This document shows positions 16,008-23,230 of a stretch of DNA of 64,000 nucleotides, piece by piece (the first letter of the stretch is position 1; each line of letters begins with the position of its first letter). This stretch comes from Comamonas sp. KCTC 72670. Lineage in GTDB: Bacteria; Myxococcota; Myxococcia; Myxococcales; Myxococcaceae. The notes below the pieces were generated by a model. The model was not told where the DNA came from and searched no databases. It saw nothing but the letters and a program-made list of their open reading frames with translations. The stretch spans positions 186,001 to 250,000 of the forward strand of contig BNCN01000011.1 in NCBI GenBank assembly GCA_014656495.1, written 5' to 3'. A program made the position numbers and the translations under genes.

Positions 16008-16454
16008 CTACTCCTGCGGGCGCCGGCCGAAGAGCACGTTGGCCAGCTCGGTCATCACCACCTCGTCCTTCTGGTTGCGGACCTCCATGCGCAGCTTGAC
16101 GGCGCCCCGGTCCAACTTGCTGCGCGAGGGGGTGGCCGAGACGACCTCCACGCGCACGCGCAGCGCATCCCCGGGCCTCACCGGCTTGAGCCAGCGCAGC
16201 TCATCCAGGCCGGGCGAGCCCAGGCTGGACGTCTGTCCCAGGAAGCTCTGCACCAGCAGCCGGTGACAGAGGGACGCGGTGTGCCAGCCGCTGGCCACCA
16301 GCCCGCCGAAGATGCTGCCTTGGGCGCCCTCGTCGCTCAGGTGGAAGGGCTGCGGGTCGAACTGCGTCGCGAAGGCGATGATCTCCTCGCGCGACACGAC
16401 ATGGGGGCCGTGCTCACTCACGTCCCCCGGCTGGAAGTCCTCGAAATAGCGCAT
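16008..16454 (-). CDS. MaoC-like hotdog-fold dehydratase
   Basis: This 148-aa single hotdog-domain protein begins MRYFEDFQPGDVSEHG. It has the (R)-enoyl-CoA hydratase-type catalytic region FATQFDPQPFHLSDEGAQGS (Asp and His) and GGLVASGWHTASLCHRLL. The C-terminus VRPGDALRVRVEVVSA is typical of MaoC proteins. Such proteins hydrate or dehydrate acyl-CoA thioesters in fatty-acid metabolism. It begins 10 bp after the small partner gene of the hydrolase island, so it may be cotranscribed with that island by chance or for lipid metabolism; the link is unproven. Confidence 0.88.
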   Translation of the reverse strand: MRYFEDFQPGDVSEHGPHVVSREEIIAFATQFDPQPFHLSDEGAQGSIFGGLVASGWHTASLCHRLLVQSFLGQTSSLGSPGLDELRWLKPVRPGDALRVRVEVVSATPSRSKLDRGAVKLRMEVRNQKDEVVMTELANVLFGRRPQE

Positions 16455-16464
16455 GCGCGCTACT

Positions 16465-17004
16465 TCAACGCGTCGTGTCCTTGGATTCCAGCTCCTCCGG
16501 ATGGAACACGCGCGAAGCCACGCGGTCCAGCACCTCGGAGTTCCACTTGATGCTGGCCTTCATCAGCCGGCGCATCTCCTTGGCGAAGGCGCGCTCGCTG
16601 GGCATGCGGGTGTAGGTCCGGGCCAGATAGAGGCCCCGGTTCTCCCGCTCGTAGTCCACGGTGCCGCCGCCGGAGTCCGTGCCTTCCCGCTCCTCGGCCT
16701 GGAAGGTCTCGATGACGCCGGGCTTGGGCGGCTCGCGGAAGCGGTACACCAGGGCGCTGCACTTCAGCGCCTGGGTGTCCTCCAACCACTCGAAGTACAG
16801 CGACGCGCCCCCCGCGTTGAGCCCGCCGAAGCCCTGGGGATTGATGCCCGGGCTGGGCGGCGTGCCCTCCTCGTGGAGAAAACCCTGGACCAAGCGCTGC
16901 GCCGACTCCCGCGTCATCGGGGTGTCGGCGGGAGCGGCGGGCCCCAGGCCTGCGATCCAGGACCGGAGCAGGCCTGCGAGGCCACTGCGGGGAGCGGTTG
17001 CCAT
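16465..17004 (-). CDS. Small partner protein A of the alpha/beta hydrolase (CesT-chaperone-like or immunity-like)
   Basis: I do not recognise a named family. The protein is a clear paralogue of the one at 18105-18527, about 60% identical by eye over 139 aligned positions. Shared blocks are GINPQGFGG, LYFEW, QAL-C-SAL, PKPG, GTD-GGGTVD, RTYT and an amphipathic C-terminal helix ending L-RVA-RVF. The helix/strands/helix layout and about 140-residue core recall type III secretion chaperones of the CesT class, though immunity proteins could look similar. There is no signal peptide. The ATG at 17004, 3 bp after the hydrolase stop, gives 179 aa. The paralogue aligns from the internal ATG at 16917, which may be the true start. 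Confidence 0.75.
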   Translation of the reverse strand: MATAPRSGLAGLLRSWIAGLGPAAPADTPMTRESAQRLVQGFLHEEGTPPSPGINPQGFGGLNAGGASLYFEWLEDTQALKCSALVYRFREPPKPGVIETFQAEEREGTDSGGGTVDYERENRGLYLARTYTRMPSERAFAKEMRRLMKASIKWNSEVLDRVASRVFHPEELESKDTTR

Positions 17005-17007
17005 GGG

Positions 17008-17997
17008 CTACTTGTTGAAGTTGCCTTCGCGGGCCTGGTCGAACGGCACGCGGTTCTTGAGGTAGACCTCTTCGAACTTGTGGCCGTCGAACGGGTTCAG
17101 GTGGAACTCGTTGAAGTGGTGGACCTTGGAGCCCTTGCCACCGTCCGCGATGGGGTTCCACTTGTCCGGGATGGGGCCCAGGCCGAACATGCTGGGGACC
17201 GGGTCGCCGCGGTTCACGTAGTGCACGTAGTTCGGGCCGTCCGGGTACGTGGTGGCGGCGGCGCCGAACGTCTCCACGTTGATCTTCCCCATCAGCGACT
17301 GGGCGTCCGACTTGGACATCCCATCTTCGATGCGCAGCCGGTTGTACACGTCGTTCAGCGCGCGGCTGGAGATGAGGCCACCCTGGCTGTGCGCCATCAG
17401 GTGCACGTCACGGCCGGCCTTGATTTCGGTGTAGAGCGTGTCCGCCAGGGTGTCCACGGCGGGGTTGGTGCCCTTGTCCAGCTTGTCCTTGATGCACTGG
17501 GCCAGGTCCGCGCCCATGCCTTCGGTCGCGTTGTGGATGCCGATGACGCGCGAGCCCGTCGCGTTCGCGATGGCCTGGAGGCTCTCGGACTGGGCCTCCT
17601 TCGTCGTCAGGATGCCATTGACGTGGATGACCGTCGACTGCGGATTCGGGTTGCCAGCCGGCGTCACGCCCGGGATGTCCGCCAGCGGGGTGCCCGGCGG
17701 GAACGTCTGGCCGCCCGCGCCCACCAGCTTGCCGTCGTGCACGCGGTCCGGCTGGTTGCCACCCCCGAAGAACTCCTGCACGCCCCGGGCAGCGCCACCG
17801 ACGACGTTGCCCACGCCCTTGGCGGCGCCCGTGGCGGCGTTCTCGAAGCCGTCCACGAACTGGCCGACCTTGCGGCCACCGGCGGCCGCGGCGTCCTTCA
17901 CGTTGCCGACAGCGTTGCCAACGGCGTCCTGCGTGCGGTCGATGGCCTTCTCTGCACCGGTACGGACCTTGTTGATGAACTTCCCGATGGGGTTCAT
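17008..17997 (-). CDS. Alpha/beta hydrolase (lipase/phospholipase-like), candidate secreted effector
   Basis: The 329-aa protein has two parts. Residues 1-80 are small, basic and Gly/Ala-rich with recurring VGN and KGVGNVVGGAARGV helices, lacking a classical signal peptide. Residues 115-329 are an alpha/beta hydrolase with the nucleophile elbow MAHSQGG (Ser204), likely Asp265 (VNRGDPVP) and likely His306 (FDGHKFEE). The stretch VIHVNGILTTKEAQ and GIHNATEG with a QCIKDK segment recalls hydrolases carried by some contact-dependent effectors; this is family recollection, not a search. An ATG start at 17997 with CTGGAG upstream is well supported. Twin paralogous genes immediately before and after it suggest dedicated binding partners. 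Confidence 0.8.
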   Translation of the reverse strand: MNPIGKFINKVRTGAEKAIDRTQDAVGNAVGNVKDAAAAGGRKVGQFVDGFENAATGAAKGVGNVVGGAARGVQEFFGGGNQPDRVHDGKLVGAGGQTFPPGTPLADIPGVTPAGNPNPQSTVIHVNGILTTKEAQSESLQAIANATGSRVIGIHNATEGMGADLAQCIKDKLDKGTNPAVDTLADTLYTEIKAGRDVHLMAHSQGGLISSRALNDVYNRLRIEDGMSKSDAQSLMGKINVETFGAAATTYPDGPNYVHYVNRGDPVPSMFGLGPIPDKWNPIADGGKGSKVHHFNEFHLNPFDGHKFEEVYLKNRVPFDQAREGNFNK

Positions 17998-18104
17998 GGG
18001 GGGCTCCAGGGCGATTCGTAAGGAAAGGACGACAGTGAGGGGATTATCGACCCGCAGTCTCAGAAGTTGCGCTGCCCCTCACTTTGCCGCACCGCGGCAC
18101 GGGA

Positions 18105-18527
18105 TCAGCGCCCGAAGACGCGGTCCGCCACCCGGTTGAGGACGGTGCTGCTCCACTCGAGGCTGGCGTTCATCAGCCGCTTCATGTCGTCGTTGAAGAT
18201 GGGGATCTGCGGCGCCGTGGTGTAGGTGCGGCTGAGGAACAGGGACTTGTTCTCCGGCTCGAAGTCCACGGTGCCACCGCCGGTGTCGGTGCCCTTCTTC
18301 TGCTCGTCCTGGAAGCCCTCCAGGATGCCGGGCTTGGGGTTGTCCCGGAACCGGTGGATGAGCGCGCTGCACTCCAGCGCCTGCTCCTTGTCGTGCCACT
18401 CGAAGTAGAGCTGGGCATCGCCCAGGGCGACGCCACCGAAGCCCTGGGGATTGATGCCGACGCTGTTGGGGTTGCCGTTGGCGGCGAGGAACGCCTGCGC
18501 CAGCATCGTTGCTTCTTCGCGGGTCAT
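18105..18527 (-). CDS. Small partner protein B of the alpha/beta hydrolase
   Basis: This is the paralogue of the protein at 16465-17004. The start at ATG 18527 (MTREEATMLAQAFL) is preferred to the GTG at 18551 because GGAG lies 11 nt upstream and the paralogue has the matching MTRE. The 140-aa protein is soluble and acidic, with strands LYFEW, ECSALIHRF, GGGTVDFEP, SLFLSRTYT and a C-terminal helix RLMNASLEWSSTVLNRVADR. It precedes the hydrolase gene by 107 bp on the same strand. The hydrolase flanked by two divergent copies suggests a chaperone or immunity role (inference). No catalytic residues are apparent. Confidence 0.78.
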   Translation of the reverse strand: MTREEATMLAQAFLAANGNPNSVGINPQGFGGVALGDAQLYFEWHDKEQALECSALIHRFRDNPKPGILEGFQDEQKKGTDTGGGTVDFEPENKSLFLSRTYTTAPQIPIFNDDMKRLMNASLEWSSTVLNRVADRVFGR

Positions 18528-18614
18528 GGGGTGTCGGTCTCCAGGGGGCACGAACTGCCTGAAGCCTCAGCCTAGCAAATCGGTACGCCGCCTCCAGCCT
18601 GGAGCAAATGCCAA

Positions 18615-18654
18615 GGGCCTCCACACGCCGCGCGAAGGCGAACGTGGGAGGCCC
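18615..18654. terminator. Hairpin between the gamma-synthase/lyase gene and the hydrolase island
   Basis: GGGCCTCC (18615-18622) pairs with GGAGGCCC (18647-18654), with an inner CAC/GTG and GCC/GGC extension. It lies about 30 bp past the stop at 18684. The flanks share AAGGGCCTCC and GAACGTGG with the hairpin at 15949-15989, so the two are related sequences. No T-run follows. Confidence 0.55.
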
Positions 18655-18683
18655 CGGGAGCGGCGCTCGGAGCGCCTACGGCG

Positions 18684-19829
18684 TCACTTCGCGGCGTCGA
18701 GCGCCTGGGCCAGGTCGTCCACCAGGTCCCGCGCGTCCTCGATGCCCACCGACAGGCGGATGAAGCCGTCGGTGATGCCGAGCTGCTCACGCGACTCCTT
18801 GGGGATGGAGGCGTGGGTCATGATGGCCGGGTGCTCGATGAGCGACTCGACGCCGCCGAGCGACTCGGCGCAGGCGAACACCTTCACCGTCTTGAGGAAG
18901 GTGCGGGCCGCCTCCAGGCCGCCGTGAATGTCGAACGTCACCATGCCGCCGAAGCCAGACATCTGCTGCTTGGCCAGGGCGTGCTGCGGGTGCGACTCCA
19001 GTCCCGGGTAGGTGACCTTCTTCACCTTCGGGTGGGTCGCCAGGAACTGCGCGACCTTCATCGCGTTGGAGGCGTGGCGGTCCATGCGCACGTGCAGCGT
19101 CTTCACGCCGCGCAGCACCATGAAGCTGTCGAAGGCGCCGGACACGCCGCCCACCGCGTTCTGGAGGAAGTACATCCGCTCGGCCACGTCCTCGCGGCTG
19201 GTGCAGACGAAGCCGCCAATGACGTCGCTGTGGCCGTTGATGTACTTGGTGGTGGAGTGCGCCACCACGTCGAAGCCGAGGTCCAGCGGGCGCTGGAAGT
19301 ACGGCGTCATGAACGTGTTGTCCGCGACGGAGAGGATGTTCCGCTTCTTGGCGACCTCGGCGATGCGCGCCAGGTCGATGAGCTTGAGCATCGGGTTGGT
19401 GGGGGACTCCACCCACACCATCTTCGTCTTCGGCGTAATCGCCGCCTCGAAGTTCTCCGGCTTGGACAGGTCCACGAAGGAGTAGTGCAGCCCGGCCCGA
19501 CGGAACACCTTGTCGAAGATGCGGAAGGTGCCGCCGTACACATCGTCCGAGACAATGACGTGGTCACCCGCGTCCAGCATGTGCATCAGCATGGCCGTGC
19601 CCGCCAGGCCGGAAGCGAAGGCCGCGCCGTGCTTGGCGCCCTCGAGCGCCGCCAGACAGTCCTGGAGCGCGTTGCGGGTGGGGTTCTGCGTCCGGCTGTA
19701 CTCGAAGCCCTTGTGCTCTCCGGGGCCGTCCTGGACGTAGGTGGAGGTCAGGTAGACGGGCGTCATGATGGCGCCCGTGGTGGGGTCCGGCTCCTGACCG
19801 GCGTGAATGGCAAGCGTGTCGAAGCGCAT
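18684..19829 (-). CDS. Cystathionine gamma-synthase/gamma-lyase (Cys/Met metabolism PLP enzyme)
   Basis: The start at ATG 19829 (MRFDTLAIHAGQEPDPTTGA) gives 381 aa, the usual length. Motifs: the IHAGQ opening, YSRTQNPTRNALQ (substrate/PLP phosphate contacts), ASGLAGTAM, VWVESPTNPML, NTFMTPYFQRPLDLG, and the PLP lysine in HSTTKYINGHSD. The enzyme either makes cystathionine from an activated homoserine or cleaves it to cysteine. The sequence alone does not separate MetB from CTH. The cystathionine beta-synthase at 14551 favours gamma-lyase activity in reverse transsulfuration. The genes converge on the intervening island from opposite strands, so they are separately transcribed. Confidence 0.92.
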   Translation of the reverse strand: MRFDTLAIHAGQEPDPTTGAIMTPVYLTSTYVQDGPGEHKGFEYSRTQNPTRNALQDCLAALEGAKHGAAFASGLAGTAMLMHMLDAGDHVIVSDDVYGGTFRIFDKVFRRAGLHYSFVDLSKPENFEAAITPKTKMVWVESPTNPMLKLIDLARIAEVAKKRNILSVADNTFMTPYFQRPLDLGFDVVAHSTTKYINGHSDVIGGFVCTSREDVAERMYFLQNAVGGVSGAFDSFMVLRGVKTLHVRMDRHASNAMKVAQFLATHPKVKKVTYPGLESHPQHALAKQQMSGFGGMVTFDIHGGLEAARTFLKTVKVFACAESLGGVESLIEHPAIMTHASIPKESREQLGITDGFIRLSVGIEDARDLVDDLAQALDAAK

Positions 19830-19875
19830 GGCCGGGGACCTAACACAGCCCTGGGGGCCGCGCAGCAGGACCTGC

Positions 19876-20637
19876 CTATTCGAACTTCCCGTGACGCCCC
19901 GCCCCCTGGGCGAATCGTGCGGCGCCGGCAAGGGACTCCGACTCCAGCACCTTGACGCCACGCGAGAATTCCTGACGCAGCGCTTCCTCCAGGCCCAGGC
20001 CCCCCTGCGCATAGGCGGAGTACCGGTCCGCCTTCATGCACGCCTGGGGGAACGCGGCCACCTCCCGCGCCAGCGCCTCGGCGGCCTCGCGCGCCTGTCC
20101 CCGAGGGACGACGCGGTTGACCAGGCCCATGGCCAGCGCCTCCTGGGCGGGGACGGGCCTGCCGGTGAGGATGAGGTCCAGCGCCCGCGACAGGCCGATG
20201 AGCCGGGGCAGCCGCAGCGTGCCCCCGTCGATGAGGGGCACGCCCCAGCGCCGGCAGAAGACGCCCAGCACCGCGTCCTCTTCCGCCACGCGCAGGTCGC
20301 ACCACAGCGCCAGCTCCAACCCACCCGCCACCGCGTGTCCACCGATGGACGCGATGACGGGCTTGGACAGCAGCATGCGCGAGGGGCCCATGGGGCCGTC
20401 GCCGTCCAACTCCAGCCGGGGCAGCCGCCCCTCCGCCACGGCCTTCAGGTCCGCGCCCGCGCAGAAGGTGCCGCCGTCCCCGTGGAGCACACCCACCCGG
20501 GCGTCCGGGTCCGCGTCGAAGGCCCGGAAGGCGTCCGCCAGCGCCTGCGCGGTGGCGCCGTCTACGGCGTTGCGCACCTCCGGACGGTGCAGGATGACGG
20601 TGGTGACGGGGCCGTTCTTCTCGACGCGCACGCTCAT
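19876..20637 (-). CDS. Enoyl-CoA hydratase/isomerase family protein with altered active site
   Basis: This crotonase-fold protein starts at ATG 20637 (MSVRVEKNGPVTTVIL) and has 253 aa. It shows the oxyanion-hole segments GTFCAGADLK and GHAVAGGLELAL. The first catalytic glutamate is retained (GGLE). The second glutamate position, normally in a PE pair, reads VFC here (LGVFCRRWGVPL), so Cys replaces Glu. The downstream LIDGGTLRLPRLIG is conserved. Loss of one glutamate is common in isomerases and other crotonase activities, so a plain hydratase reaction should not be assumed. It is upstream of the gamma-synthase/lyase gene by 46 bp and divergent from the methylase at 20775. Confidence 0.88.
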   Translation of the reverse strand: MSVRVEKNGPVTTVILHRPEVRNAVDGATAQALADAFRAFDADPDARVGVLHGDGGTFCAGADLKAVAEGRLPRLELDGDGPMGPSRMLLSKPVIASIGGHAVAGGLELALWCDLRVAEEDAVLGVFCRRWGVPLIDGGTLRLPRLIGLSRALDLILTGRPVPAQEALAMGLVNRVVPRGQAREAAEALAREVAAFPQACMKADRYSAYAQGGLGLEEALRQEFSRGVKVLESESLAGAARFAQGAGRHGKFE

Positions 20638-20774
20638 GGCCCCCGAGTCTTCTTCCCCCGGCACAGGACCGCAATCGTCCGGGCGCCGCGCGGGAGGCCT
20701 TTCCGCGCTTGTCGTCCGCCGGAGAGTCGGGGATGAGGGGGCCCGCGGTGGTCTGGACGGAAGGACGCTTGGGC

Positions 20775-21761
20775 ATGTCGGACACAGACGGGAAGCACGG
20801 CTCTCACGACGCGAACGGCCCTTCGGGCATGTTCGCCAACCGCCTGCGCAAGGGCGACAAGCGCTTCCGCAAGTGGGCCCGGACGCAGGGCCTGACAGCC
20901 TTCCGCGTCTACGACCGGGACATCCCCGAGTACCCATTCGCCATCGACGTCTACGGCGACTGCGTCCACGTGGTGGAGTACCCCCGCCGGCGCGCGATCG
21001 CCTCCGGCGCCGCGGACGCGCAGCGCGAGGAAGTCCTGGCCGAGGTGGCCCAGGTGATGGCCGTCCCACCCGAGCGCATCTTCGTGAAGACGCACACGCC
21101 CCAGCCCTGGGGCCGCTCCCAGTACGGCCGCGTGGGGCAGGACAGCGGGCGGCTCGTGGTGGAGGAGCAGGGCCTGAAGTTCTGGGTGAACCTGGGTGAC
21201 TACCTGGACACCGGGCTCTTCATGGACCACCGCAACACCCGCGCGCGCGTGCGGGAGGAAGCCCGGGGCAAGCGCTTCCTCAACCTCTTCGCGTACACCG
21301 GGGCCTTCACCGTCTACGCCGCCGCCGGAGGGGCCGCGAGCACCATGACGGTGGACCTGTCCAACACGTACCTGGACTGGGCCGAGGACAACCTGGAGCT
21401 CAACGGGCTGGCCGACGCGCGCCACGTCCTGGTGCGCGCGGACGCCAAGGCCTGGGTGGAAGCACAGGCTGGCGGCCCGGAGCGGTACGACCTGGTGGTG
21501 TGCGACCCGCCGTCCTTCTCCACGTCGAAGAAGATGTCGGGCAGCTTCAACGTGCAGCGCGACCACCCTCGCCTGCTGGCCGCCATCCGGGCGCTGCTGG
21601 CGCCCGGCGGCGTCCTCTACTTCTCCAACAACTTCCTGGGGTTCCAGTTGGACCCGAAGGCCACGCGGGGGATGGAGGTGGAGGAAATCACCCCGCGCTC
21701 CATCCCCGAGGACTTCCAGCGCAAGGAGATCCACCGCTGCTGGCGCATGGTGGCTCCCTGA
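20775..21761 (+). CDS. Class I SAM-dependent rRNA methyltransferase, RlmK-like
   Basis: The 328-aa protein resembles the C-terminal half (RlmK) of E. coli RlmKL, which makes m7G in 23S rRNA helix 74. Visible elements are GMFANRLRKGDKRFRKWA at the N-terminus, DTGLFMDHRNTRARV (the DxGLFLDHR family signature), the SAM site FLNLFAYTGAFTVYAA, DLSNTYLDWAEDNLELNG, and the catalytic-loop DLVVCDPPSFS. It stands alone without the RlmL half. ATG 20775 has GGAAGG upstream. An in-frame ATG at 20733 with GGAGAG is an alternative start. m5C methylation (RlmI-like) is the other possible activity. Confidence 0.87.
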   Translation: MSDTDGKHGSHDANGPSGMFANRLRKGDKRFRKWARTQGLTAFRVYDRDIPEYPFAIDVYGDCVHVVEYPRRRAIASGAADAQREEVLAEVAQVMAVPPERIFVKTHTPQPWGRSQYGRVGQDSGRLVVEEQGLKFWVNLGDYLDTGLFMDHRNTRARVREEARGKRFLNLFAYTGAFTVYAAAGGAASTMTVDLSNTYLDWAEDNLELNGLADARHVLVRADAKAWVEAQAGGPERYDLVVCDPPSFSTSKKMSGSFNVQRDHPRLLAAIRALLAPGGVLYFSNNFLGFQLDPKATRGMEVEEITPRSIPEDFQRKEIHRCWRMVAP

Positions 21762-21779
21762 CGCTGGCGGCCGTCCTCG

Positions 21780-22994
21780 CTACAGCCAGCAGACGCTGTC
21801 GATGCAGCGCTCGCCGGCCGGGCACTCGCAGTTGGCCTGGCAGCTGTTGCCACTGCCCGTGTTGAACGGCTTGCAGGCGCCATCCGTGCAGACCTGACCG
21901 GAGGGGCACTCGCAGTTGGCGCGGCACACCTGGGTGGACGTCCCGGAGTCCTGCGCCGGAGGCGGCGGCGAGGGCGCCTTGCACTGGCCGCTGGAGCAGA
22001 CCATCCCCGAGGGGCAGTCGCAGTTGGCCTGGCAGGCCGGGCCCGTGCCCGCATCCGGCGGCGGAGGCGGCGGCGCGGGAGGACGGCAGTAGCCACCCGT
22101 GCAGACCTGACCCGAGGGGCAGTCGCAGTTGGCCACGCACGTCTGGCCCGGGTCCGGCTCCGGCATCCTGCACTGGCCATTGAAGCAGACCTTGCCGGCG
22201 GGGCACTCGCAGTTGGCGCGGCACTCGCCGCCGTCGGGGATGGGCAGGCAGTAGCCAATCTGGCAGGCGTAGTTCTCCGGGCACTGGGTGGTGGATTCGC
22301 ACGCTGCACGGCACCGGCCATCCACGCAGTCCTTGCCGCCCGAGCAATCCGCGGCCGTGGAGCAGCTGTTCGGGTCCACCGGGCGCGGACGGCACAGGCC
22401 GCTCACGCACATGTCCGTGCCATCGCACCAGGTGTCGTCATGGCAGCCGCGGATGCACTGATTGTTGATGCAGTAGTTCCCCGCGCCGCAGTCCAGGTTG
22501 ACCCGGCACATCTGGGGACCGGGGCCACCGTCCACCGCGCCACCGTCCGGGCGGGTGCCACCGTCAGAGCCCGCATCCGGGCGGGTCCCCCCGTCCGTGC
22601 CGGAGTCAGGCCGGGTACCACCGTCCGTGCCGGAATCCGGGCGGGTGCCACCGTCCGTGGCGCCATTGGCCACGCAGAACCGGTCCTGGCACTTCTGCTC
22701 CGCGCCACACTGGGAATCCCGCGAGCAGGGCTGCAGGCAGTAGCTGTTGACGCAGATCTGCGAGCCCGAGCAGTCGATGGACGAAGAACACTGGCCCGTG
22801 CCACGGGGAATGTCCCGACACACCCCGCCGCGGCAGCTCTGGCCGCTGTCACAGTCCCGGTCGGAGGCGCAGAGACAGATGTCGTCGTCGTCGTCGTACC
22901 AGTCGTCCTCACCATGAACGATGCAGCTTGGGAGGACGGCGAGTACCGCGAGCAGCGGCAGCCACATCAGGCTACGTCTGGGTGTGTTCCGCAT
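21780..22994 (-). CDS. Cys-rich surface lipoprotein with repeated Dickkopf/EGF-like modules
   Basis: The start ATG 22994 (MRNTPRRSLMWLPLLAVLA) opens a lipoprotein signal ending in VLPSC. After the acidic DDWYDDDDD stretch come about ten disulfide-rich modules. The N-terminal ones have the form C-x-D-C-x5-C-x3-C (DRDCDSGQSCRGGVCRD). The C-terminal ones are near-identical copies of C-x-A-N-C-x-C-P-x-G-x-V/R-C-x2-G-x-C. A linker between them repeats TDGGTRPDSG four times and reaches a DGGAVDGGPGP tail. Proteins of this style are common in myxobacteria as outer-surface or secreted factors of unknown function. It is divergent from an ECF sigma factor gene, with a palindrome between them. Its stop lies 18 bp from the convergent methylase stop. 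Confidence 0.85.
   Translation of the reverse strand: MRNTPRRSLMWLPLLAVLAVLPSCIVHGEDDWYDDDDDICLCASDRDCDSGQSCRGGVCRDIPRGTGQCSSSIDCSGSQICVNSYCLQPCSRDSQCGAEQKCQDRFCVANGATDGGTRPDSGTDGGTRPDSGTDGGTRPDAGSDGGTRPDGGAVDGGPGPQMCRVNLDCGAGNYCINNQCIRGCHDDTWCDGTDMCVSGLCRPRPVDPNSCSTAADCSGGKDCVDGRCRAACESTTQCPENYACQIGYCLPIPDGGECRANCECPAGKVCFNGQCRMPEPDPGQTCVANCDCPSGQVCTGGYCRPPAPPPPPPDAGTGPACQANCDCPSGMVCSSGQCKAPSPPPPAQDSGTSTQVCRANCECPSGQVCTDGACKPFNTGSGNSCQANCECPAGERCIDSVCWL
22548..22668 (-). repeat. 30-bp tandem coding repeat (TDGGTRPDSG)
   Basis: Four near-identical 30-bp units (GGGCGGGTGCCACCGTC type on the plus strand) encode TDGGTRPDSG/SDGGTRPDG within the lipoprotein linker. They probably form a flexible stalk between the two Cys-module groups and could vary in copy number. 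Confidence 0.75.
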
Positions 22995-23086
22995 GGGGAG
23001 GGGACTCCAAAAGCGTGGGGAACCGGTCCGGCCACCGGAGGGGTTGTCCGGTTTCTGCACCGATGGACTCCGTAGCCCAGACGGCT

Positions 23087-23107
23087 GATCAAAAATTTTA
23101 TTTGATC
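23087..23107. promoter_or_regulatory. Candidate operator: AT-rich palindrome GATCAAA-N7-TTTGATC
   Basis: GATCAAA (23087-23093) and TTTGATC (23101-23107) are perfect inverted repeats around AATTTTA. This 21-bp AT-rich island is conspicuous in GC-rich DNA and lies centrally in the divergent gap between the Cys-rich lipoprotein start (22994) and the sigma-factor start (23231). The geometry suits a homodimeric regulator; no cognate protein is identified. Confidence 0.5.
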
Positions 23108-23230
23108 GGCATTCGTCTTTCCGGAGACCCATGGCCATGGAGGTATGTAGTGGCCTGGACCTTTCATCTGGTCAGCGGACTGAACCCGTCGTGGGCCAGG
23201 CCGCTGTCGCCCGCCGAGGGAGAACCCCTG

